From contig OY757913.1 of the NCBI GenBank assembly GCA_963585895.1, positions 99,656,138-99,720,137 on the forward strand: DNA of 64,000 nucleotides. Reading direction: 5' to 3'. Both the position numbers and the translations under genes were made by a program. Below the pieces are notes generated by a model. It was given only the letters and a program-made list of their open reading frames with translations, searched no databases and was not told where the DNA came from. Below are positions 1 through 12,047 of the stretch, piece after piece; the stretch's first letter is position 1; each line of letters starts with the position of its first letter. Source of the DNA: Sepioteuthis lessoniana (Eukaryota; Mollusca; Cephalopoda; Myopsida; Loliginidae).

Positions 1-750
1 GATTTTGGATTGTTGAAACTAAGTATGCTAGTATTACTGTTGATTGTTTGATTTCATTTCCTTATAGATATTCTTTTGACATCTATTAGATTTTGTTTTT
101 TGAGTTCATTTTTTTTAAAATTTTTGTGATTGAGCATAGAAACAAGTCTTCATTATGTAGCACACCTCCTGAGGTGTTTAGTTTCTCATTTGGATAAGTA
201 TTTATGCTTATGTTGTGTAATTTAAAAATTTTTAGCAATATGTCAGCTTGGTTTTTTTTTTTTTGTTGTTGTCACCACTGTGTGGATGGTTACATTTTTA
301 GAGTTTTTAACTGATTTGTGGATAATTATAGAAAAAAGTATTTTTTTTCTATAATAAACAAGAATAGTTTTGAAAGAGAAAGATTAGATTTTACAATAAT
401 GAATTTGTAGTATGCTTCTTCATGATTTGAATCAGATTAATAGTGGTGTCTTTTTTCTTTTTTTTCTTTTTTAGAAGCCATAAAGATATATTTTGAGTTT
501 CATTGACTATGCTCCCCACCTGCCATGGAGCCCCAGTTGAGAACTACATATTAGACAGTTACAGTGTGTTCCTGGGTTTTCATTCTCAAGATAATTACTT
601 ACCCAGGGACAGAAAGTAGTATGGGTCTTTACTTAGCATGGTTGACCCTACAGCCATCATCTTCTGATTCAGATTTTTGCAAAAGGTAGCTGACATGACC
701 AGCTTATTAATCAGATCAGGTCTCTTTGACTGCCCATCTAGCCCAGTAAA
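1..750. other. AT-rich stretch, no gene seen
   Basis: T-rich DNA with homopolymer runs (for example around 250-265 and 450-470). The downstream ERCC4 exons expected on the minus strand were not found here, so they lie beyond the left edge. Confidence 0.6.
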
Positions 751-759
751 GGCATCTTC

Positions 760-2200
760 TGTTTAAAGCTAAAGGGAGGTGAACTCCATAAGCATTGGGG
801 GCTGGATGGCACATGCAAGACTGAGCCAGATTGAAGCTGGCAGTGTGTGCAAAATGCTAGTTTTTGGAAAAAACAAAAAAGAGGCAATTTTTGGTCACCA
901 ACAGCAGTTTGCTTCAGCACTCAGCATAATTCAGTTTGGTGTATTGTAGTGAGCACTAAACCAGAGTCCTATACAAGTGTTGTTCTGCTGTCTGCTAAAA
1001 AAGAGTGTCTTGTGCATTTGAAACTTTCCTGCTACAGACCTGATTCTAGCAATCCACCCATTGAATAGACATGTTTGCTGCACTACTGAAAAGATTTTTT
1101 CTTGCTACAAGTTATTTTGGCCTTTCTAATATAGCAAAAGAAAGTATTGGCAGCAAGATAATAAAATCTGCAACCTTGCCAACAGGCTAACCCAAGTTCT
1201 TCTGAGATGGTTCAATCAAATGAAAAAGAGGCTGATCAGTGCCATTATTGTGTGGCATTTCAATTAGTGAGCTGAACTCCAACAAGATAGTCACAATACA
1301 TTGGCAAAGTGGACATTTATAAGTGAATTGCACCACATACTTTGCCAAAACACATCCTCCAACAACCAAGGCAGATACTATACAGGCATGGAGAGAAAGG
1401 AATGTTGATAGTGGATAATACCTGTTCGAGGCTGGGGGATGGATATAATTCATTATGGCTATGGTCATTATTTAATGATAAGAGATTGTGCCCAATGTAT
1501 TTGCCTGTGTACCAGCTCCAGGCTCATCAAGTGTTGTTTGCCAACAACAATTTGTTTTTCACACGTGAAGCCTACAACTTGAACTCTTCATGGTCAATAA
1601 CACAACATCTCACAGCAGGGAGTTTCAAGCCTTTGAAAAAACAAATGGGATGTGTTTTTGATATTTGCATGTTCCCTCTAGAAATTGTATAGCAAAGAAG
1701 TGTCACAGGAGCATAAAATGGATAGCGACCAAGGTGCAGTGCACAAGTAAAAGAGGTTATTTATTGGTATGTCACCCTGAAAGACAACACCTTACATTCA
1801 ACTACACCAGCAAACAGAATCTACTCCGACAAAGTACAACTGAAAGGGACTGATATGCTACCAGTACTGACAACAGAATCAGTGACCAAAACCATGAGCT
1901 TAGGCCGTTTTTATAGGTGTGATTTATAAGTCACCTGTCTCATTTCTGGAGATATGAGACTTGTAACATGCAAATTGTGGCTAGCCAGAACTGCCATAAA
2001 AAGAGGAATAGCAGGGTTCTGTTACAGTTTTGTGGACTGCTTGTTTGACAGTCTGACAGAGCTGATGAGTGAATTTACACAGTATGTGAAGAGGACAGAC
2101 CCAGTTGCCCGTTGTGACAGTTCGGAAAGCAAGCACCGGAATCCATTTCCTTCAATCCTATACAGTTCTATGGTTTCAAGAACTATTGAATACTGATAAT
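760..2200 (+). pseudogene. eroded Ty3/gypsy-like LTR retrotransposon remnant
   Basis: Several short plus-strand open stretches in changing frames recall gypsy polyprotein pieces in the right order. Near 840-1000 a Cys/His-containing stretch resembles a Gag zinc knuckle. Near 1370-1430 a stretch ending in a DNTCSRL-like string resembles the 'ADTLSR' end of gypsy RNase H. Near 1550-1640 the residues FFTREAYN...WSITQHLT resemble the integrase core just before its catalytic Glu, and basic stretches follow to about 2200. Many frameshifts and stops show it is dead. No LTRs were found. The family call rests on motif resemblance read by eye. It lies downstream of the last ERCC4 exon found, so probably in an ERCC4 intron. 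Confidence 0.4.
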
Positions 2201-2425
2201 TTTTAAATGGATCTATTTAATCAATAGATGGAGCCCTAACAGGTACTACCACTTCTAGTCTGTGTAGATGTGGAAGCAATGGCAACAAAGAGGTGACTCC
2301 ATTCTTCCCAGAGCTTCAAAACCTAGGATACACCTTTAAATGGAAGGGAACTTAACCTTCAGCAAGTGATGCAGTTGACATATTCTAGGCCCTGCGGACA
2401 GAAAAGGGAAAGAAAAATGATTTAC

Positions 2426-2583
2426 CTCTTTAAGTTGGTTACACGTTCGATCATCCTCGGCTACTATCAGTACACGCCCAGTTCCAAGTTCCGGATCAGG
2501 TTTACTGTTTTCCTCCTTGATCTCTGCCAGAACCTCTGAAAGGGCTGTCCATTTTGGAGGCTCTTCAAGACTAGGCACAATGT
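2426..2583 (-). CDS. ERCC4: ERCC4 exon, start of second helicase-like lobe
   Basis: 158 nt: two bases completing a split codon, then 52 codons, ending in phase 0. The acceptor is TACTTCAG at 2584-2591 and the donor is GTAAATC at 2425. Residues PPKWTALSEVLAEIKEEN, then GTGRVLIVAEDDRTCNQLKE, align with human XPF 'NPKWEALTEVLKEIEAEN ... [20 protein letters not shown]'. This opens the second RecA-like lobe of the inactive SF2 helicase fold, which in the family serves as a DNA- and partner-binding scaffold. Because the exon begins two bases into a codon it cannot join directly to the exon at 6655-6718, which ends in phase 0. Confidence 0.93.
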
Positions 2584-3939
2584 CTGAAGTAGTAAATAGA
2601 ATAATAAGAAAACAACTGGTTTAAGCTTTTGGGAGAAGGTGAAGCTAAATATTATTTTTACTAATACAATTTTTAAAAATCTATTTTTTTTTTTTTTTCC
2701 ATAAATGTAAACTCTGAATTGTCGGGAATTGGTTTACAGCAAAAATTATTTCATTCTCATAAAAGTATTTGTTTTGAGGCTATTTAAGATGGTGGTGAAT
2801 CAAACAGTGCTCTAAGCATGAACAGTGGTCTGTCATCATTAGCTGAAAATTGCAAACCATGTGAAATTTACCAAAGAACGTATAGAGAGAAGCGTATTTT
2901 AGATTTTGAAAATTAATAGTTATAAATGGGTTAAACCTGGGTTTGCCTGCTTCAAAGAGCCCACAAAGTGGAAGCACACTGACTCTCCAGTAAAGAAAAA
3001 GTTCCTAGTGCAGCAGTCAATAAAGAATTCTGTTCAAATGGTGTAATTTTCCAAGAAAGAAGAAAGCTTGTGACTCATTCTAGCTAATGAAAGCTAATAA
3101 AGAAATTCTTTTAAATAAGTTTCTTAGGACTTATTCAGTATTTCCTGTAATAATTTTACAATATTGAGAAAATGAAGAAAATAGTTTAAGATAATTCCAC
3201 TTAAATGCACAGATATTAAAGTGGATAAAAAATAATTTAAACTAATTTAACAACTTTTTTTTAACAATAATCACTGGCATAAAGTAAAAAAGAATAAAAA
3301 CATTGTCCTGAAATTTTAAATGTGTTAAATGATAATGGATTAATTTTAATTATCTAATGGTTGACAGTGCATGGAGAATCTTCTTAAGAGGCTGTGTGAA
3401 GAATAAAGAAGAAATTAATTACTATAACCAGAGAATCAATTTTCAACAAAATCAAGGGAGCTAACTCAATGGCGTCAAAACTAAAAATGATCAAAAAGCC
3501 TTCCTTGAAATTATTTTTTAACTGTTTTCAGCAACAGTGAGAAATGATAATAGATTATAGTCAATTATTTAAGTTAATGATGGAAAATGAATAGTGAACA
3601 GACAAAACACTCTAACAAACATTTTTTTCAAAATACAATGTTATTCAAATCAATTAAATCTATTTCTAACAAAAGAAACAATTTCTCAAAGAAACTCTAC
3701 ATTGCATTACTTAGATTATTTATTATTCACACTGTTCCTTGATGGCCACAGAATGATAGCCATAATAATTATGATGAAAAGCAACTATGATCAAAATGAA
3801 AAAAATACAAACTAAAAATTAATAATGATTGATTATGTTTCAATTGATAATAATAAAATGAAAGGTAACATTATAACAGCACCTTCTGTTTTTTTTTTTA
3901 ATTCACACAAATCTTTTTCTTAATATTTCTCACAAAATC

Positions 3940-3970
<31 letters not shown>

Positions 3971-4700
3971 CTATAACCATACTTAAAGAAAAATAAAATC
4001 ACATTTTTACTCCTACTTCAATTCAGAAACAGAGAATAAGCTATCAAAGAGGCTCTAGATTGCATCATTTAGATTCTTTATTTCTAATTCATACTATTTA
4101 TTAATGGCCACTGAAGGGTAGTCAAAGTACTTACAATGAAAAGCAACTAAACTTAAGATGAGAAGGGAGGTAAATAGGTTGAAAGTTTCAACCAAAGGTT
4201 TCTTTGAACTTTTTCAGTATTCCCTAAAATAATTTTCCAATCATGTAAGAAGGAGATAAATTGGTTTAAATTTTTTCTACTTAATTTTGACGCATACATT
4301 AAAGCAAATGAAAAAAAAATTTTAAGTTGATTTATTTTTTACCATTATTTTTGTTCTTTTGATCATTTTTGGTAGATAATTTTTTAGGAGACTTTTCAAT
4401 AGCTTTATATATTCTCAGTCTGGAATTCTGAAATTAGAATAAAAGTGAAAAAACAAGAACTTGAGAAAGCAAAAGATGATAGCAACGTGTAGATATAATT
4501 TACATAATTTTTTGAATTATATAAAAATGAAAATCTGTAAAAGTTAAGTCTGGTAAGTATGGAGAATATGGAAAAACTTCCCATTCTAACAATCTCTGGA
4601 GGTGGGGGGGGTTATTGAGCTGCAGTCATTGAAAATGAAGGTGATTACAATTCTGATGATAATATTTACATAAATCAACTTTGTTTTTATATCTTCCGTA
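2584..4700. repeat. AT-rich intron with a diverged duplicated repeat
   Basis: No exon could be recognised, although the ERCC4 phases require one between here and 6655. Segments around 3050-3850 and 4010-4330 resemble each other (shared strings such as TTCAGTATT, GATTGCAT, TGGCCAC and GAAAAGCAACTA), suggesting two old copies of an unclassified repeat. A (TA)n run occupies about 3941-3964. Confidence 0.5.
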
Positions 4701-5122
4701 GTAAAACAATTACTTTCCAACTATGTCAGTACTATTGCATGGCTGCACCATCTGGACTTTAAAGAGCAATTGGAGAAAAAGTTAGATGGGAACTATACAA
4801 AGATGCTGCATGCAGTTTTGAACAAGTCCTGGAAGCAGCACCCCACAAAACAGCAGCTGTTCAGTTACTTGCCTCTCATTTCACAAACCGTCCAAGTATA
4901 AAGAAGACCCAAAGAGCACTGGTGGAGAAGCAGACACAAACTCATAATCAAGGTCCTTTCTAATGGGCTCTCATGCATGAACAGAACAGTGTTGGGAAAC
5001 CAGCAAATTATCTATATTCATCAGCTCTGTACTGGATGCTATATAGAGGACTTGCTAAGAGTGATGGAAAATAGGGATGGATGTAAGGAGAGAATCAAGG
5101 AAATCCATGCTATCAACGTGTT

Positions 5123-5130
<8 letters not shown>
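4700..5130 (+). pseudogene. non-LTR retrotransposon C-terminal remnant
   Basis: Plus-strand conceptual translation starting near 4757 reads LEKKLDGNYTKML, then LNKSWKQHPTKQQLF. It continues after frameshifts into IYIHQLCTGC and later MENRDGCKERIKEI. This matches the conserved tail downstream of reverse transcriptase in a widespread invertebrate LINE-like family. Stops and frame changes make it a fossil. It is truncated at the 5' end and runs into a (TA)n tract at 5131-5159, next to the mariner copy. Family membership is from recalled motif order. Confidence 0.6.
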
Positions 5131-5157
<27 letters not shown>

Positions 5158-5162
<5 letters not shown>

Positions 5163-6055
5163 CCTTCAATAAGTTTCCAGATTTTTTTTTGTACAGGCAT
5201 TTAAAATGGTCATAGACTCTTGAAAATTCACTATGTTGCTATACATCTTATGAGATGACCGACCAATTTTTATGATTTCAGCTTCAAATGAACAGCTACA
5301 GTACCAATTGGAATACACCCTACTAAAGCCTGATTGTCACAGCTGGTGAATTTCAAAAATCCAATCTGGACGTGAGGACACTTTAGAAGAATGATATGCA
5401 ATAAAATTCTGTTTTAAACTTGGAAAAAATGCCACAGAAATGTATGGAATGCTTCAGACTGCTTTTCAACCATCTTGCATGAATCGAGCATCAGTTTTTG
5501 AGTGACATAAGAGATTCAAGGAAGGCACGGAGTCTGTGAGTGATGCTGAGAGGTGTGGGAGGAGTAAGGAAGTCAATACACTAGACTTGATTGGCCAAAG
5601 GGTTAGGGTTACTATGTTGAGGTTTTAAGGGAGTTCAGGAAGAGATTCCATTGGAAGAGGCCAGCACTTTTCAAATCGGGTCAGTGGCATTTCCAGCAGG
5701 AAAATGCACAACTCCATCCTTGTCACAGACTATTTGACCAAGATGGGCATCAAGACAGTTCTTCAGCCTCTCTTTAGTCCAGACCTTGCTCCCTGTGACT
5801 TTTGCTTATTCCCTAAGCTCAGAGGCTGTTATTATGAGACAATTGAGTAGATGAAAGAGGCTGTGACGAAGGTCATTAACATGCTCACACAAGAGGACTT
5901 CCATGGGGCCTTCCAGAAAATTGTTGGAACGGTACAACAAGTGCATTGCAGCTGGAGGAGATAACTTCGAAGGGGACTAGAGTTTCATGTATGTACTATC
6001 AATCAAAGTGCCCATACGAAAAAAAAAGTCTTATTTAATGATCTTTGAGTATATA
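5158..6055 (+). mobile_element. mariner-type DNA transposon relic, copy 1
   Basis: The left terminal inverted repeat contains CAATAAGTTTCCAGA; the right end is eroded. The interior translates with stops into helix-turn-helix residues (NATEMYGMLQTAFQPS, RFKEGTESVS) and later catalytic-domain residues (SPDLAPCDF, FPKLRGCYYE), the order of a mariner/GVQW-type transposase. The middle, including the first catalytic Asp region, is deleted. In-frame stops (at the W of an expected 'EWHKRFKEG', for example) show it is inactive. Compared with copy 2 at 24969 it keeps about 150 bp of extra 5' leader (about 5205-5355). Confidence 0.75.
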
Positions 6056-6089
6056 TATAACTAGAATTTTAGTAATATATGAAAGAGAC

Positions 6090-6600
6090 ATCAGTGAAGT
6101 TCGCCAGTGGCCTGGGAGACCAGAGTTCAATCCCAGGTTGAGTCATACCAAAGACTCAAAAAATGGTACTTGATGCCACTTTGCTTAGCACTCAGTATTA
6201 TAAGGTATGGATCAAGGGTAAAGTTGAGCAATCCAGGGAATGGAGTAGTGCCCTCTCCTACACCTTGGTGTAGTAGCTATTGAAAAGGGAGCCTTTGGGC
6301 TCCCCACTACAAAGGTCACCAACTTATATTATTTGGACCCTGTCTATTGGCCTAATAAGTAGAATGTCCGCCAATGGTCCAGGAGACCAGAGTTCAATCC
6401 CAGGTTGAGTCATAACAAAGACTCAAAAAATGGTACTTGATGCCGCTTTGCTTAGCACTTAGTATTATAAGGTACGTATCAAGGGTAAGTTGGAGTAATC
6501 CAAAAAATGAAGTAGCACCCTCCCCTACACCTCAGTGTAGTAGCTATTGAAAAGGGAGTCTTTGGGTCACCCTTGACTAAGGTCACTAACTTTACTTATT
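6090..6600 (+). repeat. SINE-C tandem dimer
   Basis: Two head-to-tail copies (about 6090-6320 and 6340-6600) of a tRNA-derived SINE. Each has a B-box-like GAGTTCAATCCCAGG after an A-box-like TGGG..GAGTG region, then the body motif AAAGACTCAAAAAATGGTAC, then GTGTAGTAGCTATTGAAAAG. The second copy starts with CCTAATAAGTAGAATGT. This family recurs at least eight more times. The right copy ends about 55 bp from the ERCC4 exon at 6655. Confidence 0.8.
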
Positions 6601-6654
6601 TGGAAGAATGGGATGAATAAGAAAACAAAAAAGATTAAAAGTATAAAAACTCAC

Positions 6655-6718
6655 CACAATTAGACTGTCAGCAGAATCAAGGAAAAGCCAACCAGAGTTT
6701 GAACTAAATGCTTTTTCA
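6655..6718 (-). CDS. ERCC4: ERCC4 exon (SEKAF...[11 protein letters not shown])
   Basis: 64 nt: one base completing a Ser codon (AG+T) from the previous exon, then 21 codons, [20 protein letters not shown] plus V, ending in phase 0. The acceptor is AG at 6719-6720; the donor GTGAGT starts at 6654. The residues match human '[20 protein letters not shown]'. In the family this segment closes the helical region just before the linker to the second helicase lobe. Confidence 0.93.
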
Positions 6719-6719
6719 C

Positions 6720-7370
6720 TAGATCTTTTCATGGATAAAAAAGAAAAGAAAAAAGAGAGTATTAAATTTCAGTCAGACATTAAATATTTTCAATAAATAC
6801 ACACGATCATAGTTGTTAATTTTCTTGTTAAATCTAAACTGTGAGTTTTAAAGAATTACTCAATTTAAATCCTTGTTTTCATTGTCTACACAACATTTCG
6901 ACTGTTACATTTTGTGACCATCTTCAGGTGTAATATACACATTTTTAATGAAAGAGACTTATCATGTTGAATGTTTTTACAATTTCATGTAAAAAGGAAA
7001 CAAAGACATCAGTATACCATTTTGCTTTGTACTATTTAAAAAAAGAATTCTGAACAAAATACCCTTTCCTAATGGAGGTCCAATTGAAAACTAAAGAGTA
7101 TAACAGTTGAAATGTTATTTGCAGAGCAAAAGAAAAGGACTATTAGTCTAATTTTGGTTGGTTGGTTTTACAGCAAGTTGAATATTGTTGGGTTATTTAA
7201 TGCCAATGTCAGTCTAATAATTATGGCCTCCAATTACATACACAACAAAAATCTATAATCATTTTAAATGGGTGAATACTTTGTAATATTAATGCTTTAA
7301 GAGCCAATATATTCATAAAGTTCAAAATCCTTTTAAACAAGTAAACAATTCATACTAAGTGACAAGATTC
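6720..7370. other. AT-rich intron, nothing recognised
   Basis: No ORF, tRNA-like box or inverted repeat stands out. CE569-type filler begins to appear after about 7190. Confidence 0.5.
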
Positions 7371-8617
7371 AATGTATTAACAGAGTTCAGAATCAATTTA
7401 AACACTTGGTTGCCAGGTCAAGGACTGCTCATCCACCAGGATCCAGCCCTCAAGCCTTACAGGATGCCACCCATGTTCAACAGGAGGCCTCATTTGGGAT
7501 GAGGAGGCCAAGTTTTACCCCTCTGCAGTGGCACAGTCAGCATATTTTATAGCCCCAGAAAACAGGGTTGTATGAAGCATGTCTTTTATCAGCAGTTCCC
7601 TAACTTTAATCAAGCACACTAAATGTTATATAGCACAACTAATCAACTCAGGAGCTACAGTATCAATGAATGAAAGTTGTTTTTATAGTTTGTCATATTT
7701 GGGTACCATAACTTATGCTAATATAAAAAGAGTGGAAGGTAACAATTCAGAGGAATCATATTCCTTTCTACATAATAATAATCATTTGTTTGTACACAGT
7801 TAAAAGGGTTTCAAATAACTAGTAATAATCCTTAGTAAAGAATTATAGCTTCAAGTAACTACTTTTAATACAAATAATTTCCATTTATATGGTATCAAGT
7901 ATTACTATCTCTCATGAGTAATTCTATTTAATAATACTTATTTGTTTGCACGGTTATATGGTTTAACACATTCCTTTCCAATCCTAATAGTTTTCAAATG
8001 TATCTATTTGACCCTTAGATGCAACCCTAACAGGAACCATCATTTGATGGTAATTTAATTCCAAATCCTGTTTTATATATAAATATATATATATAAATGT
8101 ATATATTTTTAAGAGAATTGTTTGTAGGTAACTTGATTCTTAAGTGAGTAAGAGCTGATTTGTTTGCACACAGTTAAATGGTTTTAAGTATTGCTAACAC
8201 TAATGATTCTATCTATTGATAATAATCATTTGTTTCCACTCAGTTAAATAGCTTCTCATACTCGTATCTGTTATGGTGAGATATGTAATCACCACCGGAA
8301 CATTTTAAATAAGGGACCGTGTCACTGGTCACCGAATATAAGAGAACCGAAAGAGACTCCCTGGACTGAATACGATAAATACTACCCATTCTCTCTCTGT
8401 AAATCTTTTCAATAAACTTACTTTCTTTATTTAAACCTATTGTACATATTTATTCCTTTATTTCCTTCACAGAATACTATCTCTTGATTATCCGTATATT
8501 ATCGCCACCACAGGATATATCAGTATCCAATCCAAATAATTTTCAAATGTATCTATTTGACGCATAGATGTAACCCTAACAGGTACTATCATTTGATGGT
8601 TATTTAATGACAAATCC

Positions 8618-8657
<40 letters not shown>

Positions 8658-8950
8658 CTAAGTGAGTTGTTTGTAGCTAACTTGATTCTTAAAAGAGTGC
8701 TCATTTGTTTGCACACAGTTAAACGGTTTTAAGTATTGCTAACACTAATGATTCTATCAAATAATAATCATTTGTTTCCACACAGTTAAATTGCTTCTCA
8801 TGCTCGTATCCAATAATAAGAATTTCCAAACAGATTAATTTGATCCATAGATGCAACTCTAACAGGTATTATCACATTCTAGTTGGTTCATTGGGTTTTA
8901 TGGCATATGAACTCTTGTCGGTTATTTAATGCCAAACCCCCATTATACAT
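7370..8950 (+). repeat. CE569-type composite repeat cluster
   Basis: Contains the conserved end block (CCCCTCTGCAG at about 7518, then AGCCCCAG), runs of the quasi-tandem phrase ATTTGTTTGCACACAGTTAAA with 'TTTCAAGTATTGCTA', and (TA)n cores at about 8069-8094 and 8622-8653. The GACCCTTAGATGCAACCCTAACAGG region (about 8010) is duplicated near 8560 and 8850. A solo LTR at 8269-8522 interrupts it. Confidence 0.65.
8269..8522 (+). mobile_element. 254-bp solo LTR with 5-bp target duplication
   Basis: Starts TGTTATGG and ends ATATCA (TG...CA), flanked by GTATC at 8264-8268 and 8523-8527. AATAAA sits at 8411-8416. The uninterrupted neighbouring copy near 8800 reads CTCGTATCCAAT, which shows the empty site. 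Consistent with a solo LTR or short non-autonomous LTR element; no coding capacity. Confidence 0.8.
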
Positions 8951-8957
8951 ATATATT

Positions 8958-10030
8958 TGTGACGCGAAATTGACTAAAATCCCAAAACGGGACTTTATTT
9001 TCGCACGTGTGAAGACGGGGCAGGTTGGCACTTGATCACCAATAGAATAAGTCCTCGTTCAGAGTTTTTCTCTCAGGCATATAAGACCTGGCATATTACG
9101 TGAGGCATTAATTTAGGGCCAGACTGACCGCCGCTGGCAAGGGGTTCCAAATTTCACACTGTCCACACACCCACCAGGTTGCTAGACTTCCTTTCCCCCA
9201 GACAATGGAAGAATATGGACCTATAGGTTTTAGTCGTAATCATATTATTTTGTAGTAGTCGGCAACTCCGGTTTCCCATGTGATATTTTAGAGGAATTAA
9301 TAGGACAATTCTAAGCAAGATAACATAAGGCGAATAGAAGCTGAAAAGGAAGCATGAGGTAACAAATTCGTAGCAGAACTGCAAAGAACAAACTTAGACC
9401 ACGTGGTAACATAAAAATATATGATTCCTTTACTACAGTTATATACACTTTCAAAGTGTCAAAACATATAATGATTGGACAGTCCACGAATATAAATGTC
9501 TTTTCTTGACTTTTGTTTTTCTTCAAATTGAGAGAGAGAGAGAGAGTGGTATATAAAATTTGGGTATAAAGGAGAAATGGCCCCAAAGTTACTTATCTTA
9601 TTTTTCGACGGGGTTCCACTGGAGAATCTTTCTTCTTTCACGGGCTAATAGACTTTATTCTATTTTTTTACACTGGCTTGAAGAACCTGGGGTCCCTCGT
9701 GTCTCAGATATTCTTTTGTCTTCAACAAGGAGTAAATGGCCATGGGTCTGTCTGCCACGAGCCCTGCTCAAAAACTGACTTTCTTATCATTTACTTCCGC
9801 TGAGGGGAAGGAGTCCCCACTTCCGTTTTGGGGTCCCAGCCAATCATTTGGCTTCTCTCCTCTCCCCCTTGGTGTCCCGCAACCTGAGGTTACTAAGTAC
9901 CAACATCTGGTCTCCCCTGTGTGACCCACATTCCTTCCTAACTGTCACTCTTTGACAGCTAGATACTGTTAATTCAAACATGAGGAGTAGTAATTTTATC
10001 TCCCTCCTCCCAGTGGGATATCACATGACA
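8958..10030 (-). mobile_element. about 1.07-kb solo LTR-like insertion
   Basis: Interrupts a CE569 copy exactly within its TATACATATATATT core. Ends are TGTGACGCG and CATGACA, flanked by TATT at 8954-8957 and 10031-10034. On the minus strand AATAAAGTCCCG lies about 35 bp from the TGTGACG end, the expected place for an LTR polyadenylation signal. It is richer in GC than its surroundings. Short ORFs inside (60-91 codons) resemble nothing known and are probably chance. Confidence 0.6.
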
Positions 10031-10800
10031 TATTGAATATATATGATTTGTAAACACATTTTTTGATAACATTTTTAAATGAGCCTGAGCTCTTTTTTTG
10101 CACTCAGTTAAAGGGTTTCAAGGATTTTTATCTAACACAAATAATTATATTTACAATTAATCATTTGTTTGCAGACATTTAAATAGATATACATATGATT
10201 TGTAAGAGAAGAGTTTGAAGGTAATTTCATTTTTAAATTAGAATGAGTTTGTTTACTTATTAGTATTACTTTTATTTCTACACAGTTAAATGGTTTCACT
10301 GATTGCTATCTAACACTTATAATTCTATTCAATATTAATCATTTGTTTGCAGACAGTGAAAAGGTTACAAGTATTGCTATTTAATACTAATTATTCTATT
10401 CAACATAACTCATTTGTTTGCACACAGTTAAATGGCTCCAAGTATTGCTGTGTATCACTAAGAATTCAATTAAACATCAGTTATTTGTTTACATACAGTT
10501 AAATGATCAAACAGTTCTATTTCTAACAATTTAATTCAGCATGAGTTATATGTTTGCACTAAGTTTAAATGTCAAACAGTTCTATTTGACCCATAGATAG
10601 GACCCTATCAGATGCTACCACTCTGGGCCAGAGTGGACCAGGGAGTAATGGCAATGAAGGGGTACTCTACATTCCCCAAAGCTTCAAAATTACTGGAGCC
10701 TCAACATCAGATTGTTTAGAGTTATAATCGAGACACTTGGTAGTGGGGTTCTTGCCCCCTCTGCAGAGATACAATCAGTGTATTCTGCAGTCCCAGCCAA
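10031..10800 (+). repeat. CE569 copy, right part
   Basis: Continues the copy broken by the LTR-like insertion: repeated CATTTGTTTGCA...GTTAAATGG phrases, then the conserved block GGCCAGAGTGGACC (10625), GGGGTACTC, CTCTGCAGAGA and CAGTCCCAGCC. The order matches the better-defined copy at 12211-12779. Confidence 0.7.
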
Positions 10801-11152
10801 TAATTTGTGTAAGAATTCTGATGTTTCACATCTTTAACTCCAATGTTAGTGACTCATATTGTTGTGTGAGATGAGTAAGTCTTTTTGAAATATATATATA
10901 TATATATAGAAATTATCTGACCTTTCAATGGTCCAGATTTAACACAAGTTCATTTTAATGTTGTGGTGGGGAGCTACACATGAATCAAGACTCACATGTG
11001 GCCATAACAAAAAAGGTTGATCACCAAAGCATTCCTCTTTTAGGCTACCTATGGTTCCAAGTGATAAACTTAGCTTGCAGAGAAGTTCCCCACAGAGACC
11101 AGATGATCAATTTAATATCACTCACCAGACATACATAATGATATATATATAT

Positions 11153-12047
11153 AGGGTAGAACGATAAAATTGTTGCCCTAGAAAAGACGACATGATTCCA
11201 TTTTCATTTAATGAAAACTGGTTTTCTTTTTTTTGTTGCAGACCATCTACTAGTTGGCCAGTTGTGTACAAATCCCAAGAGTGATAGGAGCCATCTATCA
11301 TGTCTGAAATGGACACAATGTTCAACGAGCGAGATCGGAGATGTGCCGCTGTACAACTCATGCTCTCTACCGATCCAAGTTATGACAACAGGACCATTGC
11401 CAGCACCCTCAAAATGCAAATCCGGATTGCCATGAATAACAGGGACGTGCCCAGGGTGATGAAAACAAAGTTTCTGGCTACGGTTATGGTCTTTGGTGTG
11501 GTTTCAAGTGGGGGCTACATCATACCACCTCACATCTTCGAAGTCAGCTTGAAAGTCAACACCAAAGTGTACCTGGATGTGCTGAAGAGTGTGGTGATCC
11601 CCTGGTGCAATCAGGTGGCTGGTAGCAGACCCTGAGTGTGGCAGCAGGACTCGGTGCCGGCCCACGTCCAAAGAAACCCAGGCTTGGCTTCAGAAGGAGT
11701 GCTACAACTTTGTACCCTTCTCTCACTGGCCCCCCGACCTGAACCCGCTGGACTACTTCGTTTGGTCATACGTTGAGAACATCCCTAACATGACCTCCCA
11801 CAACACCAAAGCCAGCCAGATCACCACTATCCGCCGAGTATTTCCCAAGCTCCCGCCAGCGCTTGTGGAAAAGGAATGCTCCCAGTTCCAGATCCATATC
11901 GAGGTGGTGGTTGAGGCTGAAGGCAGCTACATTGAATAGATGTCAGCTCTACTACATAATCAAGTTACCTGAATTGATTTTTTCAATAAAAGTTTTAAAA
12001 TAAAGTTGTAGTGTTTTCTTTAGGATGACAATTTTATCGTTTCACCC

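Noticed and set aside
2840..2980. missing ERCC4 linker exon near 2881
   Set aside because: A GTAAATT donor-like site exists (minus), but the residues before it (KYASLYTFF) do not match XPF and no acceptor is close by.
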